Shown here one piece after another: positions 8,567-17,156 of a stretch of DNA of 64,000 nt. Below the pieces are notes generated by a model that made no database searches, was not told the DNA's origin, and saw only the letters and a list, made by a program, of their open reading frames with translations. Position 1 is the first letter of the stretch. Each line of letters opens with the position of its first letter. The position numbers and the translations under genes were made by a program. This DNA comes from Peribacillus frigoritolerans (GTDB taxonomy: Bacteria > Bacillota > Bacilli > Bacillales > DSM-1321): NCBI RefSeq assembly GCF_040250305.1, contig NZ_CP158190.1, positions 1,458,001 to 1,522,000 of the forward strand. Direction: 5' to 3'.

Positions 8567-9056
8567 TTAAAACGTAACCCTGAAATTAGAAGCAGCATTT
8601 CCGTTTATTGCGAAAGTTATTGCTGCAAAGCCACCTGCAGCGGTTGGAGGAACAACGGTTTCTGCTGGCGCGCCTTTGTCTGCTGCATATAGAACAACGG
8701 TTTCGGCTGGTGTGCCTTTGTGTGCTGCATGTCGATCTCCATTTCCAGCAGGAACCCCTTTGAGTGCCGGAAGTGGATCGTTTCCAGCAAGAGGCCCTTT
8801 GAGTGCCGCAGGTGGATCGTTTCCTGCTCGTGCGCCTTTGCGTGCTGCAAGTTGACCTGCTCGTGCCCCTTTGAGTACCACAAGTGGACCGGTTCCTATT
8901 CCTGCTCGTGCATCGCTTAGTGCTGCAAGCGGAGCATTTGTTGCTTGTACGTGAAGATCGGCCTTTTGAATGTGGGTCCTTAAACATGAAATCGCTTAAT
9001 CCCAAGGAATTGGCTCTATCCACCGCATTCTGTATGTCACGAATGATGTCTGACAT
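8567..9056 (-). pseudogene. frameshifted 13-14-aa repeat protein next to cotH
   Basis: ATG 9056 has an excellent ribosome binding site (AAAGGGGG) and begins MSDIIRDIQNAVDRANSLGL. After DPHSK at an AAAA run the frame changes. As sequenced, the start's frame runs on for 156 aa as a Ser/Arg/Thr/Cys-rich repeat ending at 8586. The other frame gives about seven repeats of NDPLPALKGVPAG type ending at 8567. In that second frame differences between repeats fall mostly at third codon positions and codons end in A/T, so it is probably the selected frame and one extra base (490 nt, 3n+1) has broken the gene. Alternatively the Ser/Arg-rich frame could be real, a CotG-like CotH substrate. It is divergent from cotH, as cotG is in B. 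subtilis. Confidence 0.6.
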
Positions 9057-9203
9057 ATATAATCCCCCTTTCTATACATTAAACTATGTTGCTTGTACGT
9101 GATGTGCTAAAGAAAACCCCTATCTTTTTAAAAATAGTGCTTTTTTTGGTGACATCCTTCGCTTTTTTCCATAATTTAATAGGAAAGTGAAGGGAAGGGT
9201 TAT

Positions 9204-10295
9204 ATGGATTCTGACAAGAAGCTGCCTGTGTACCAGCTTTTTATTTCACCAGTTAATTTAATGGAACTTCGGAGAGATATATGGTGCAATGATCCTTTAC
9301 CGGCAAAGTTAACACTTAACAGAAAAAAACTTGATATTGATATTGTTTACCGTGGCTCACATATCCGCGGTTTTCGCAAAAAATCCTATAATGTAGTCTT
9401 TTATAAACCTAATACTTTTAAGAATGCCAAGGAAGTTCATTTAAATGCCGAATATAAAGATAAATCTTTACTAAGAAATAAATTATCTTTAGACTTTTTT
9501 TCGGATATAGGCACCTTATCACCGAACTCCCAGTTCGTTTTCCTGAATCTGAACGGAAAGGACGAAGGGATATATCTGGAATTGGAATCGGTGGATGAGT
9601 ATTATTTGAAGAAAAGGGGGCTGCCAAAGGGGTCCATTTTCTATGCAGTGGATGGTGATGCCAATTTCTCATTGATGAGCGATTTGGATAAAGGAATCAA
9701 AAAATCATTGGAGATGGGCTATCAAAAAAAATGCGGGACAGCAAAGGATGAATTATATTTACAAGAGCTGATTCTTCAAATCAATACAATTTCAAGAGTG
9801 GATTTTGAAAAGGAAATCGTAAAATATCTCGATGTCGATAAATACCTGCGCTGGCTGGCCGGTGTCATATTCACACAAAACTATGATGGGTTCGTTCATA
9901 ACTATGCCTTGTATCGAAATGGAGAAACTGGACTCTTTGAAATGATTCCATGGGATTATGATGCGACATGGGGCAGGGATGTTAACGGGAAAGTGATGGA
10001 AGAGGATTATGTGGGGATCGAGGGGTTCAATACATTGACTGCCAGAATCCTTGATGTAAGGGGATTTCGTGTCCGATACCAAGAACTTCTTAAGGAGATT
10101 TTGAACAATCATTTTAACGTGGGCTATATGAAACCTATCATTCAGGAAATGCATGATCAAATAAGACCTTATGTTTCAAAAGATCCATATATCAAGGGGA
10201 ATATTGTGAAATTTGATACTGAGCCCGAATTCATCCTGAAATTCATTGAGGCCCGTGCAAAGTATATAATTAGCCGGCTGCATAAATTGGATTAA
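9204..10295 (+). CDS. cotH: CotH-family spore coat protein kinase
   Basis: Atypical protein kinase that phosphorylates serines of coat proteins (CotB, CotG) in B. subtilis and is needed for outer coat assembly. At 363 aa it has the length of CotH. Supporting motifs are YRGSHIRGFRKKSYNVVF in the N-lobe, DGFVHNYALY, and the metal-binding segment IPWDYDATWGRD. GAAGGG precedes ATG 9204. It is monocistronic, ends at a terminator, and is divergent from a repeat-protein gene that may encode or have encoded its substrate. Expression in the mother cell late in sporulation is expected from the family; no sigma-K promoter was identified. Confidence 0.85.
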   Translation: MDSDKKLPVYQLFISPVNLMELRRDIWCNDPLPAKLTLNRKKLDIDIVYRGSHIRGFRKKSYNVVFYKPNTFKNAKEVHLNAEYKDKSLLRNKLSLDFFSDIGTLSPNSQFVFLNLNGKDEGIYLELESVDEYYLKKRGLPKGSIFYAVDGDANFSLMSDLDKGIKKSLEMGYQKKCGTAKDELYLQELILQINTISRVDFEKEIVKYLDVDKYLRWLAGVIFTQNYDGFVHNYALYRNGETGLFEMIPWDYDATWGRDVNGKVMEEDYVGIEGFNTLTARILDVRGFRVRYQELLKEILNNHFNVGYMKPIIQEMHDQIRPYVSKDPYIKGNIVKFDTEPEFILKFIEARAKYIISRLHKLD

Positions 10296-10336
10296 TAATT
10301 CCTATCCGTTAGTGATGGAACAATGAAAAATATAAC

Positions 10337-10373
10337 AGCAGGAGTGTTGAAAGAAAAGCATTCCTGCTTTTTT
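10337..10373 (+). terminator. terminator of cotH
   Basis: AGCAGGAGTG pairs with CATTCCTGCT (one G-T), followed by six T. Confidence 0.8.
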
Positions 10374-10459
10374 CTGCACGATTCCATTTGCTTTTCTCTA
10401 CTATTACAGCTATGTTTGATAGAAAGATATAATTTAAAGTAATGAAGGATGGGAATGGA

Positions 10460-11413
10460 TTGACTAATCATAGCCGCAAACCGGCATATATATATACGTT
10501 TACATGCACCCCTGACGAACGCTCTTTATCTAAAATGGAGATGCGTTCGTTCTTTGGCTTTGAGACTTCAGGGGATATTTTAAAAAGTGATATAGCAATT
10601 GAACCGAGCAGGAGCCCTTTCATTAAAGGGCGGGTCGACGTCATGTTTGAAGGGGAAAGCATATCCGAAATCGTTGAGCAAGTGAAGGGTATTCATTTGC
10701 CTGATTCGACGTTCAAAGTATTATTCGTGAAAATTAACGATTTGAATAAGGAAGCAAAAATAGATTATGATGGACAGCGTGAAATTGAACGGGAGATTGG
10801 CTGGCACATTCAGGGAAATGCCGATGTACGTAATCCTGATCAGGTCTTTGGAATCGTGACCCTTGGCGGACGTTGGTATTTTGGGAAGTATGTCAAACCT
10901 GAAGCGGTTTGGTTAAAACATATGAAAAAGCCCCGTGAATATTCAACAGCGCTTAGCACAAGAGTGGCGAGGGCCATTGCCAACATAGCCGTTCCGCATC
11001 CGGATGGCGTGAAAGCAATTGATCCATGCTGCGGAATTGGAACGGTATTGGTAGAAGCATTGTCGATGGGAATCAATATTGTCGGCCGGGATATCAATCC
11101 GCTTGTTACCGACGGTTCCAGGGAGAACATTGCCTATTTCGGACTCGAAGGTGATGTAACTACAGGTCCGATTTCGGAGGTCACCAGTAAATATGATGTA
11201 GCGATTATCGATATGCCCTACAATTTATATACACATGCGACGCCGGAAGATCAACTATCGATCCTTAAACATGCCAGGGGCTTTGCTGACAAGGTCGTCG
11301 TCGTAACGATCGACACGATGGATCATATGATTGAAGAAGCAGGATTTGAGATCGCCGATCGCTGTGTAGCCAGGAAAGGCATTTTCTCCAGAGAGATTGT
11401 AGTGTGTGTGTGA
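10460..11413 (+). CDS. TRM11-like RNA guanine-N2 methyltransferase
   Basis: SAM-dependent methyltransferase of the TRM11/UPF0020 type, which makes N2-methylguanosine in tRNA or rRNA. The Rossmann domain shows the SAM site DPCCGIGT (residues 188-195) and the catalytic DMPY (251-254), the D/N-P-P-Y type loop. The N-terminal half is the RNA-binding region. Start: TTG 10460 is preferred because AAGGA lies ten bases upstream. ATG 10442 is in frame but has no ribosome binding site and would add six residues. It is monocistronic. The exact target nucleoside is not known from sequence. Confidence 0.72.
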   Translation: MTNHSRKPAYIYTFTCTPDERSLSKMEMRSFFGFETSGDILKSDIAIEPSRSPFIKGRVDVMFEGESISEIVEQVKGIHLPDSTFKVLFVKINDLNKEAKIDYDGQREIEREIGWHIQGNADVRNPDQVFGIVTLGGRWYFGKYVKPEAVWLKHMKKPREYSTALSTRVARAIANIAVPHPDGVKAIDPCCGIGTVLVEALSMGINIVGRDINPLVTDGSRENIAYFGLEGDVTTGPISEVTSKYDVAIIDMPYNLYTHATPEDQLSILKHARGFADKVVVVTIDTMDHMIEEAGFEIADRCVARKGIFSREIVVCV

Positions 11414-11483
11414 GTTTCTTCAGCATGAAAAGGCTGAAATCTTTAATTGGATATGGACTTACCCCTGTCAAATAGACAAATAA

Positions 11484-11537
11484 AAAAGGCTGTGCTGCCA
11501 TCTGGCTTCGATATTCGGTGCCAGATGGCGGAAAAGC
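11484..11537 (-). terminator. terminator of the M14 carboxypeptidase gene
   Basis: A perfect 10-bp stem (GCCATCTGGC with GCCAGATGGC) is flanked by a second pairing of AGCC with GGCT. On the minus strand it is followed by TTTTTTATTT. Confidence 0.7.
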
Positions 11538-11565
11538 CCCCTTTACAATTAAGTTTCAATATTGA

Positions 11566-12768
11566 CTAGATTCCGGGTGTAGATGAACTTTCAGGAATTT
11601 TTTCATAGTCTGATGGATTAAGATTATGAACCGATCCATCTGTTACACCATTGATAATACCCATTAGCCCCGTTTCAACCGTTTTTACGAGCTGGCCATT
11701 CTCTTTTTGCCCAAAGTTTTGTGTTTGACCACTAACTTCAAATAGAACCGTCCCACTTCCGTTTAAAGCAAACGTCCCTAAAGCAGTTCCTGGCAGATCA
11801 ATAGATTGATCGTATAATGAAATATTTGTAAAAACTGAATTTCCTTTTGCTTGCAGTGCATTATACGCAGTAAGTGTCAACTGACGGGAGAAATCATATT
11901 TGAAATTATCTGCATACTCTGCATATTTAGCACCTTCTGGAGTACTTGGGTTAGGAACGAATTTTCCTGATATTGACATAGTTGCACGCTCATCAGTTCC
12001 TTCGATATATGGGAACCCCTGGTGATGAAGATCGATAAAAACATCCACTTTCCCGAATTTTGATTTTAAGCCTTTATATGTGTCGCGTACCGTTTGCGCT
12101 TCGGGGGTAATAAACCAGCCCGGCTTTTCAGATGCCCCCGGGAAGTCTTGAGGCTTTGGTACATAATTTAGGTCAGGATTGAAGTCACGGTTAACATCAA
12201 ATCCCGGTTTGCTAGCATAGTCGTCTCCTGATCTGGGAGTAGTGTAATAGTTCCAAGTAGGTTTCACATTAGAAAGTTGGGGGAATTCACCTACAACTTC
12301 AGACCATGTCATTTCATTTCCACGACGATCAAGCTCTGAGCCGTCTACGTTCATCATTGGAATAGCAACAATTGTTAGTTCATCAAGCACTTTCTTTACC
12401 TCAGGTGAGTTACTTTGACCAAGGTTTTTAAGAATGTTCAATAACGCGACAGTTCCTGTTTTTTCATTTCCATGAATTTCACTTTGAATAAGAACGACTT
12501 TGTCACCATGACCGACAGTCACTTTTTGAATGGAACGACCCTGATTCGTTTTTCCGGCCACTTCTACATTGACTTTCCCTGAACTCGTTTGCTCAAGTTG
12601 ATTTAATTCTTTTACAAGTTCGTCATAATTAAGGAATGCTTCGGTAGAAAGATTCGTTCCGCCTGTCGTATTTGGTCCTCTTTCAGCTAAGCTGACATTT
12701 GGGCCAAGTAATGCTGCGGCTACTACTGTTGAACTTAAAACCTTTAAAAATTTTCTTTTCACATTCAA
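11566..12768 (-). CDS. secreted M14-family zinc carboxypeptidase
   Basis: Extracellular metallopeptidase. It has a Sec signal peptide (MNVKRKFLKV, hydrophobic core, cleavage likely after VSLA near residue 28). The zinc ligands are His99 and Glu102 in EIHGNE, with a third His in FIDLHHQG. The catalytic Glu lies in VLFEVSGQ near residue 345. The size (400 aa) and NVDG/DVNRDFN motifs fit the M14 carboxypeptidase A/gamma-D-glutamyl-peptidase fold. Possible substrates are C-terminal residues of peptides or cell-wall peptides. It is monocistronic with its own terminator. Confidence 0.85.
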   Translation of the reverse strand: MNVKRKFLKVLSSTVVAAALLGPNVSLAERGPNTTGGTNLSTEAFLNYDELVKELNQLEQTSSGKVNVEVAGKTNQGRSIQKVTVGHGDKVVLIQSEIHGNEKTGTVALLNILKNLGQSNSPEVKKVLDELTIVAIPMMNVDGSELDRRGNEMTWSEVVGEFPQLSNVKPTWNYYTTPRSGDDYASKPGFDVNRDFNPDLNYVPKPQDFPGASEKPGWFITPEAQTVRDTYKGLKSKFGKVDVFIDLHHQGFPYIEGTDERATMSISGKFVPNPSTPEGAKYAEYADNFKYDFSRQLTLTAYNALQAKGNSVFTNISLYDQSIDLPGTALGTFALNGSGTVLFEVSGQTQNFGQKENGQLVKTVETGLMGIINGVTDGSVHNLNPSDYEKIPESSSTPGI

Positions 12769-12903
12769 TCCCCTATTCTGAAAATATTTAATATTCAGAT
12801 AATGGATTCTTCACTTTCTAATCATTTTCCTGTTAGATTAATTAAAACACCCAAAAAGGCCTATGTATTTCAGATTCAAGTATTTTGTATATTTTTCCAC
12901 GAA

Positions 12904-12930
12904 AAAAGTAAAATCCCCACTAACTGGGGA
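12904..12930 (-). terminator. terminator of the metallo-hydrolase gene
   Basis: On the minus strand TCCCCA-GTTAG-TGGGGA is followed by TTTTACTTTTTT. Confidence 0.75.
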
Positions 12931-12957
12931 CGATTTCAATTTCAGCATTTTTTGATG

Positions 12958-13923
12958 TCATTTAGCTTGATAATGAACTACATTTTCAACGAGTTGTTTC
13001 GTGACTTTTCCCTGATATTCTAAATAATCCAAATGGCCGATGATTTCTGACATGACGAGCGGGAATTCAGATATATACTTTTGTTTGTAAAACTCCTTTG
13101 CCAGCTCATTGCCGGTAGCAATTCCGGATTCTATCAAGGCAAGGATCTTTTGTGATTTTCTTTCTACGCTGTTGAGTCTTTTTTCAATCGTATGACCGGG
13201 TTGTTCAATGATGTTACCATGACCAGGAAATAGGAGATTCACCTGTAATGCTAAACATCGTTTTAATGAATCGATATGATCTACGAGAGTCAGCATTCTA
13301 TTACCGTTTTCATCAGGTTCAATCAAGGCATTGCTTGATATATGTTCAATCAATAAATCACCGGCAAGAAGCCGTTTTCCTTCTTGGTCAAGGAATGCAA
13401 TTTGATCTGGGGCATGCCCTGGAAATTCGATCACTTCAAAATTCAGCCATTGTTTTTCCGTGATTGCGATGATGTCACCATTCAGTTTTTGATCTTTATT
13501 ATTATCGACCGCGTTGAATAGGTATGCCACTTGTTTATCTCCAAGTTCACCACAGCCCATCTCATGGTAAAGCTGCTTATAAAATTCAATTCTCATACTT
13601 AAGAAGTCAGGGTCCCTTTTTAAACGGGGAATGGATTTAGAATGGGCATAAACGGGAATCGGATGGAGTTCGGTAATCCGGTTGACCAAACCAACATGGT
13701 CTCCATGGTGATGGGTTAATAAAATTTCCGTTATATCTCCAACGGTAAATCCATTTTCGTTTAATGTTTGCTGCAGTGCATTCCAGCAGACGTCATCATT
13801 CATACCTGCATCGACTAATGTTAAAGATTCATCCTGTTTAACTAAGTAAAAGTTTATACTTTTTAAAGATAAAGCGCTTGGGGCTATAATTGGATAAATT
13901 TTAAATGTTGTATTCGTTTTCAT
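12958..13923 (-). CDS. metallo-beta-lactamase-fold hydrolase
   Basis: Cytosolic binuclear metal hydrolase. The metal-binding HHHGDH motif is at residues 71-76, followed by FPGHAPDQ, LLAGDLL and PGHG, giving the ordered ligands of the family. A C-terminal helical segment of ~90 residues, as in glyoxalase II-like and YflN-type MBL proteins, follows the core. It is 321 aa with GGAGGA upstream of ATG 13923. The substrate is unknown; hydrolysis of a thioester or lactone is the usual chemistry. Confidence 0.8.
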   Translation of the reverse strand: MKTNTTFKIYPIIAPSALSLKSINFYLVKQDESLTLVDAGMNDDVCWNALQQTLNENGFTVGDITEILLTHHHGDHVGLVNRITELHPIPVYAHSKSIPRLKRDPDFLSMRIEFYKQLYHEMGCGELGDKQVAYLFNAVDNNKDQKLNGDIIAITEKQWLNFEVIEFPGHAPDQIAFLDQEGKRLLAGDLLIEHISSNALIEPDENGNRMLTLVDHIDSLKRCLALQVNLLFPGHGNIIEQPGHTIEKRLNSVERKSQKILALIESGIATGNELAKEFYKQKYISEFPLVMSEIIGHLDYLEYQGKVTKQLVENVVHYQAK

Positions 13924-14207
13924 GAACGTCCCATATCCTCCTAAATCGAGATAAACTACATCTGGAAAATTGCGAAACTAATGACCGAATAGATTTAAAG
14001 GGTTATTATTCTATGATTAGTTGAATGAACTGAAACTGTCAAGCGGAAGTTTCCAGGCAATCGAGAAATATAATAGTAAGATTGATTGGAAATGAATGGT
14101 CTATTTATCTAGTTTATTTTAAAATTGAATAAACAAGCCAGTAATTTAGCCAATATTCTTTTAATTTTTTTGTGTAATGAAAAACTGCGACAAAAGGTGA
14201 AAAAATG
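13924..14207. other. intergenic region between divergent genes
   Basis: AT-rich region carrying the promoters of the minus-strand metallo-hydrolase and the plus-strand dehydrogenase. No consensus sigma-A pair stands out. No small gene is supported. Confidence 0.4.
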
Positions 14208-14226
14208 CGTTTCATGGAATGAAACG
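14208..14226 (+). promoter_or_regulatory. perfect inverted repeat before 2-hydroxyacid dehydrogenase
   Basis: CGTTTCAT-GGA-ATGAAACG is a perfect 8-bp inverted repeat ending five bases before the AGGAGG ribosome binding site. It could be a repressor operator, or in RNA a small hairpin next to the ribosome binding site. No cognate regulator is recognised. Confidence 0.45.
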
Positions 14227-14244
14227 GTATAGGAGGTTTATGGT

Positions 14245-15222
14245 TTGAAGCAAAAAATTTATATTACAAGGAAATTGCCAGAACAAATCATCGAAGGTCT
14301 TAGTCAAAATTATGATGTCAGGATGTGGGATCAAGAGGATATACCGGTCCCTAGAGAAGTCCTTGAAGAAGAAATGAAAGAAGTCGAGGGGCTGCTTTGC
14401 TTATTGACGGAACAAATCGATGAGTCACTGATTGAACAGGCACCTAATCTGAAAATCATCGCGAATATGGCAGTGGGCCATAATAATATTGATGTTCAAA
14501 GTGCAGCAAAACGGGGCATCATGGTAACGAACACACCAGGGGTTTTAACGGAAACGACAGCTGATTTAACCTTCGGCTTGCTGCTTGCAACGGCGAGAAG
14601 GATGATGGAGGCTGAAGATTATTTAAGGAATGGAAAGTGGGAAACCTGGTCGCCGATGCAGCTGACAGGACAAGATGTACACGGTGCAACGCTGGGTATC
14701 ATCGGGTTAGGCAGGATTGGGGAAGCCCTTGCCAAAAGAGCTAAGGGATTCGACATGAACATAGTTTATTTTAATCGAAGCCGTAAATATGGACAGGAAA
14801 AAGAATTAGGAATCGAATATCAGCCTCTTGAAAAATTGCTCCAAGTCTCGGATTTCGTTTGTGTCATGCTGCCGCTCACACCGGAAACCACTTATATGAT
14901 TGGCAAGGAGCAGCTTGAATTAATGAAAGGAACGGCTGTGCTCATAAATACCGCAAGAGGCGGGATTATCGATGAAAAAGCGTTGTACCAGGCGCTAAAA
15001 AGTCGAGGAATTTGGGCGGCTGGATTGGATGTATTCGAAGAAGAGCCCGTCCCTGTGGACCACCCGCTGCTAACATTGCCCAATGTGGTTACATTGCCGC
15101 ATATCGGGAGTGCCAGCATTGCCACAAGATTGAAAATGGCAGCTCTGGCTGTACAAAACTTGATGGAGGGGTTATCTGGTGATACTCCCCGTAATTTAGT
15201 AATTTTGAATAAATCAAAATGA
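14245..15222 (+). CDS. D-2-hydroxyacid dehydrogenase (glyoxylate/hydroxypyruvate reductase type)
   Basis: NAD(P)-dependent reductase of 2-keto acids such as glyoxylate. The 325-aa protein has the nucleotide-binding GLGRIG (residues 154-159), the substrate Arg in INTARGG and the catalytic His in LPHIGSAS, with the Glu in EEEPVP. It starts at TTG 14245: AGGAGG at 14231-14236 is correctly spaced, and the ATG at 14240 is out of frame. It resembles B. subtilis YvcT and bacterial glyoxylate reductases. It appears monocistronic. Confidence 0.85.
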   Translation: MKQKIYITRKLPEQIIEGLSQNYDVRMWDQEDIPVPREVLEEEMKEVEGLLCLLTEQIDESLIEQAPNLKIIANMAVGHNNIDVQSAAKRGIMVTNTPGVLTETTADLTFGLLLATARRMMEAEDYLRNGKWETWSPMQLTGQDVHGATLGIIGLGRIGEALAKRAKGFDMNIVYFNRSRKYGQEKELGIEYQPLEKLLQVSDFVCVMLPLTPETTYMIGKEQLELMKGTAVLINTARGGIIDEKALYQALKSRGIWAAGLDVFEEEPVPVDHPLLTLPNVVTLPHIGSASIATRLKMAALAVQNLMEGLSGDTPRNLVILNKSK

Positions 15223-15252
15223 CCCTGAAATGGGTTTGGAATGGCCACATCC

Positions 15253-15275
15253 CGAATCGCTTTCACGATTTTTTG
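15253..15275 (+). terminator. weak terminator after the dehydrogenase
   Basis: A five- to six-bp stem (GAATCG with CGATTT) and a six-nt loop run into TTTTTTG. Confidence 0.45.
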
Positions 15276-15342
15276 TTATACTCCATGAGTTTTTACTGTT
15301 TTATATAGGTTAAAACATCACTAGATTGAAGAACTTGGCCGC

Positions 15343-15545
15343 GGTCGGCGGAAAGGGAGCGGATTTAATCCGTGGATCTTAAAATAAATGCTTCGGAGTG
15401 AGGTAAAGGTCGAAAAAAATCGTGAATGGCCGAAAAGTGCGGTGTAGGTCGGATAAAATACGAGAACGGCCGAGGAAAAGCTTTGGATAACAAAAAACGT
15501 CCGGTATAGGTGGTAAAAAGTGTTCCGGCTGAAATCAACTGCAAC
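15343..15545. repeat. second intergenic array of ~20-bp GG(T/C)CGA units
   Basis: Degenerate units starting GGTCG/GGCCGA occur at 15343, 15408, 15428, 15447, 15468, 15509 and 15527 (mostly 18-21 bp apart, with a degenerate unit near 15489). The unit head and period match the array at 3216-3422, but the tails are more GC-rich. No gene is supported in the 15223-15859 gap, which otherwise holds two terminator-like hairpins. Confidence 0.65.
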
Positions 15546-15607
15546 GTTTTTCAAATAAAATACGGCAGGGAAACTGACTTTACTTCGAGTTTGTCTACAG
15601 TATATAG

Positions 15608-15634
15608 TGACTCCAAAATGGGGTCATTTTTTAT
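15608..15634 (+). terminator. terminator-like hairpin in the intergenic region
   Basis: TGACTCC pairs with GGGGTCA (one G-T) across a 5-nt loop and is followed by six T. No gene ends immediately upstream, so it may end a transcript of the repeat array. Confidence 0.6.
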
Positions 15635-15859
15635 TGAATTTTTTTAGCCGAAGCTGAAAATAATGCTCAAATGGAGATGCATACGAAGGTTGAATCGAAG
15701 TTTTCCTTTATCCTCACATTAATGCTTAATTGAGTGCTGAATGGAAGAAACGAATTCAAGTGAAGCATACTTATCGTAAAATGTGCCGATCTTTTGTAAA
15801 ATAAAGAAAGTCGAGTTTTATTTAGGAAGAACAATTAGTTGAAAGGGATAGGGGTAATA

Positions 15860-17092
15860 ATGATTGAAATGAAGGAAACGATATCATCAGGCAACGAAAT
15901 GACTAAATCCAAAAGGCTGTTGTTGGCTCTTATGCTGGGATCTTTTGCAGCGATTGGACCACTGTCACTTGATATGTATTTACCGGGTCTCCCTACACTG
16001 GCAGAGGATCTGAATAGCAGTACGTCTTTAGCGCAGCTGAGCTTGACGGCCTGCTTGTTAGGATTGGCTTTGGGCCAAATTTATTTAGGGCCTCTAAGTG
16101 ATGCAAAAGGAAGGCGGACACCGTTAATCATATCTTTATCCATTTATTGCATTTCATCTCTGTTATGCGCTTTTGCTCCAACCATTGAATTGCTTTTATT
16201 ATTACGTTTTATCCAAGGTATTGCCGGCGCGGGAGGCATTGTCATTTCAAGGGCAATAGTTCGTGACCTTTTTTCAGGAACGGATTTGACCAAGTTCTTC
16301 TCCATGTTAATGCTGGTGAATGGGGCGGCACCGATATTGGCTCCGGTTTTTGGCGGTCAACTTTTGCAGTTCACTTCTTGGCGGGGAGTTTTCATTGTCA
16401 TTTCAGTATTAGGTATCATTATGGTTGCGGCTGCATTTTTGGGGATAAAGGAAACTTTATCGTCTAATCTCAGGAGTGCCGGTGGGTTAAATGATACAAT
16501 CAGGACTTTTGGGAACTTATTGAAGGATCGTGTGTTTATGGGCTATGCTTTTTCACAAGGATTCATAAGTGCCGCTATGTTCGCTTATATTTCTGGATCG
16601 CCATTTGTTCTCCAGAACATTTATGGGGTTTCCCCACAGACCTTTAGCCTGATTTTTGCAATTAACGGAATTGGGATCATCATCGCTTCACAAGTTGCCG
16701 GAAAGCTTGCAGGGAAGGTTAAAGAAGAAAAATTGCTTCAAATGGGATTATGTCTAGCTTTGTTTGGGGGGATATTACTTCTTGCCTCAGTCCTTCTTGA
16801 AATGGGGTTGGCAGGAATCTTGGTCGCTTTATTCCTCTCCGTCTCCAGCGTCGGTATTGTCGGAACAACAAGTTTTTCTTTAGCGATGCAAAATCAGAAA
16901 AAAACTGCAGGCAGTGCTTCGGCTTTAATAGGCCTGCTTCCCTTCATTTTAGGATCACTAATGGCTCCCCTGGTGGGATTAGGTTCAGGTGAGTCACCCT
17001 TGCCGATGGGAATTGTGATGGTAAGCTGTCATGTCATCGCCATGTTCGCTTATTTACTCCTTGCCCGTCGCGGATTAAGGCGAGTTGCTTAA
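15860..17092 (+). CDS. Bcr/CflA-family multidrug efflux MFS transporter
   Basis: Twelve-span major facilitator exporting drugs such as bicyclomycin by proton antiport. After a cytoplasmic N-terminus it begins LMLGSFAAIGPLSLDMYLPG, the diagnostic DMYLP motif of Bcr/CflA drug:H+ antiporters. Loop 2-3 has GPLSDAKGRR. The start is placed at ATG 15860 behind AGGGGT. A TTG at 15839 would add seven residues. The gene stands alone with a strong terminator. No regulator gene is adjacent. Confidence 0.85.
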   Translation: MIEMKETISSGNEMTKSKRLLLALMLGSFAAIGPLSLDMYLPGLPTLAEDLNSSTSLAQLSLTACLLGLALGQIYLGPLSDAKGRRTPLIISLSIYCISSLLCAFAPTIELLLLLRFIQGIAGAGGIVISRAIVRDLFSGTDLTKFFSMLMLVNGAAPILAPVFGGQLLQFTSWRGVFIVISVLGIIMVAAAFLGIKETLSSNLRSAGGLNDTIRTFGNLLKDRVFMGYAFSQGFISAAMFAYISGSPFVLQNIYGVSPQTFSLIFAINGIGIIIASQVAGKLAGKVKEEKLLQMGLCLALFGGILLLASVLLEMGLAGILVALFLSVSSVGIVGTTSFSLAMQNQKKTAGSASALIGLLPFILGSLMAPLVGLGSGESPLPMGIVMVSCHVIAMFAYLLLARRGLRRVA

Positions 17093-17100
17093 AAAGGAAA

Positions 17101-17137
17101 AAAGCTGAAATCCTGATGTGGATTTCAGCTTTTTCTT
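17101..17137. terminator. bidirectional terminator between convergent genes
   Basis: AAAGCTGAAATCC pairs with GGATTTCAGCTTT, 13 bp, followed by T-runs on the plus strand and mirrored by the A-run on the left. Confidence 0.85.
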
Positions 17138-17156
17138 TTAAGGGGTTAAGTATGAA

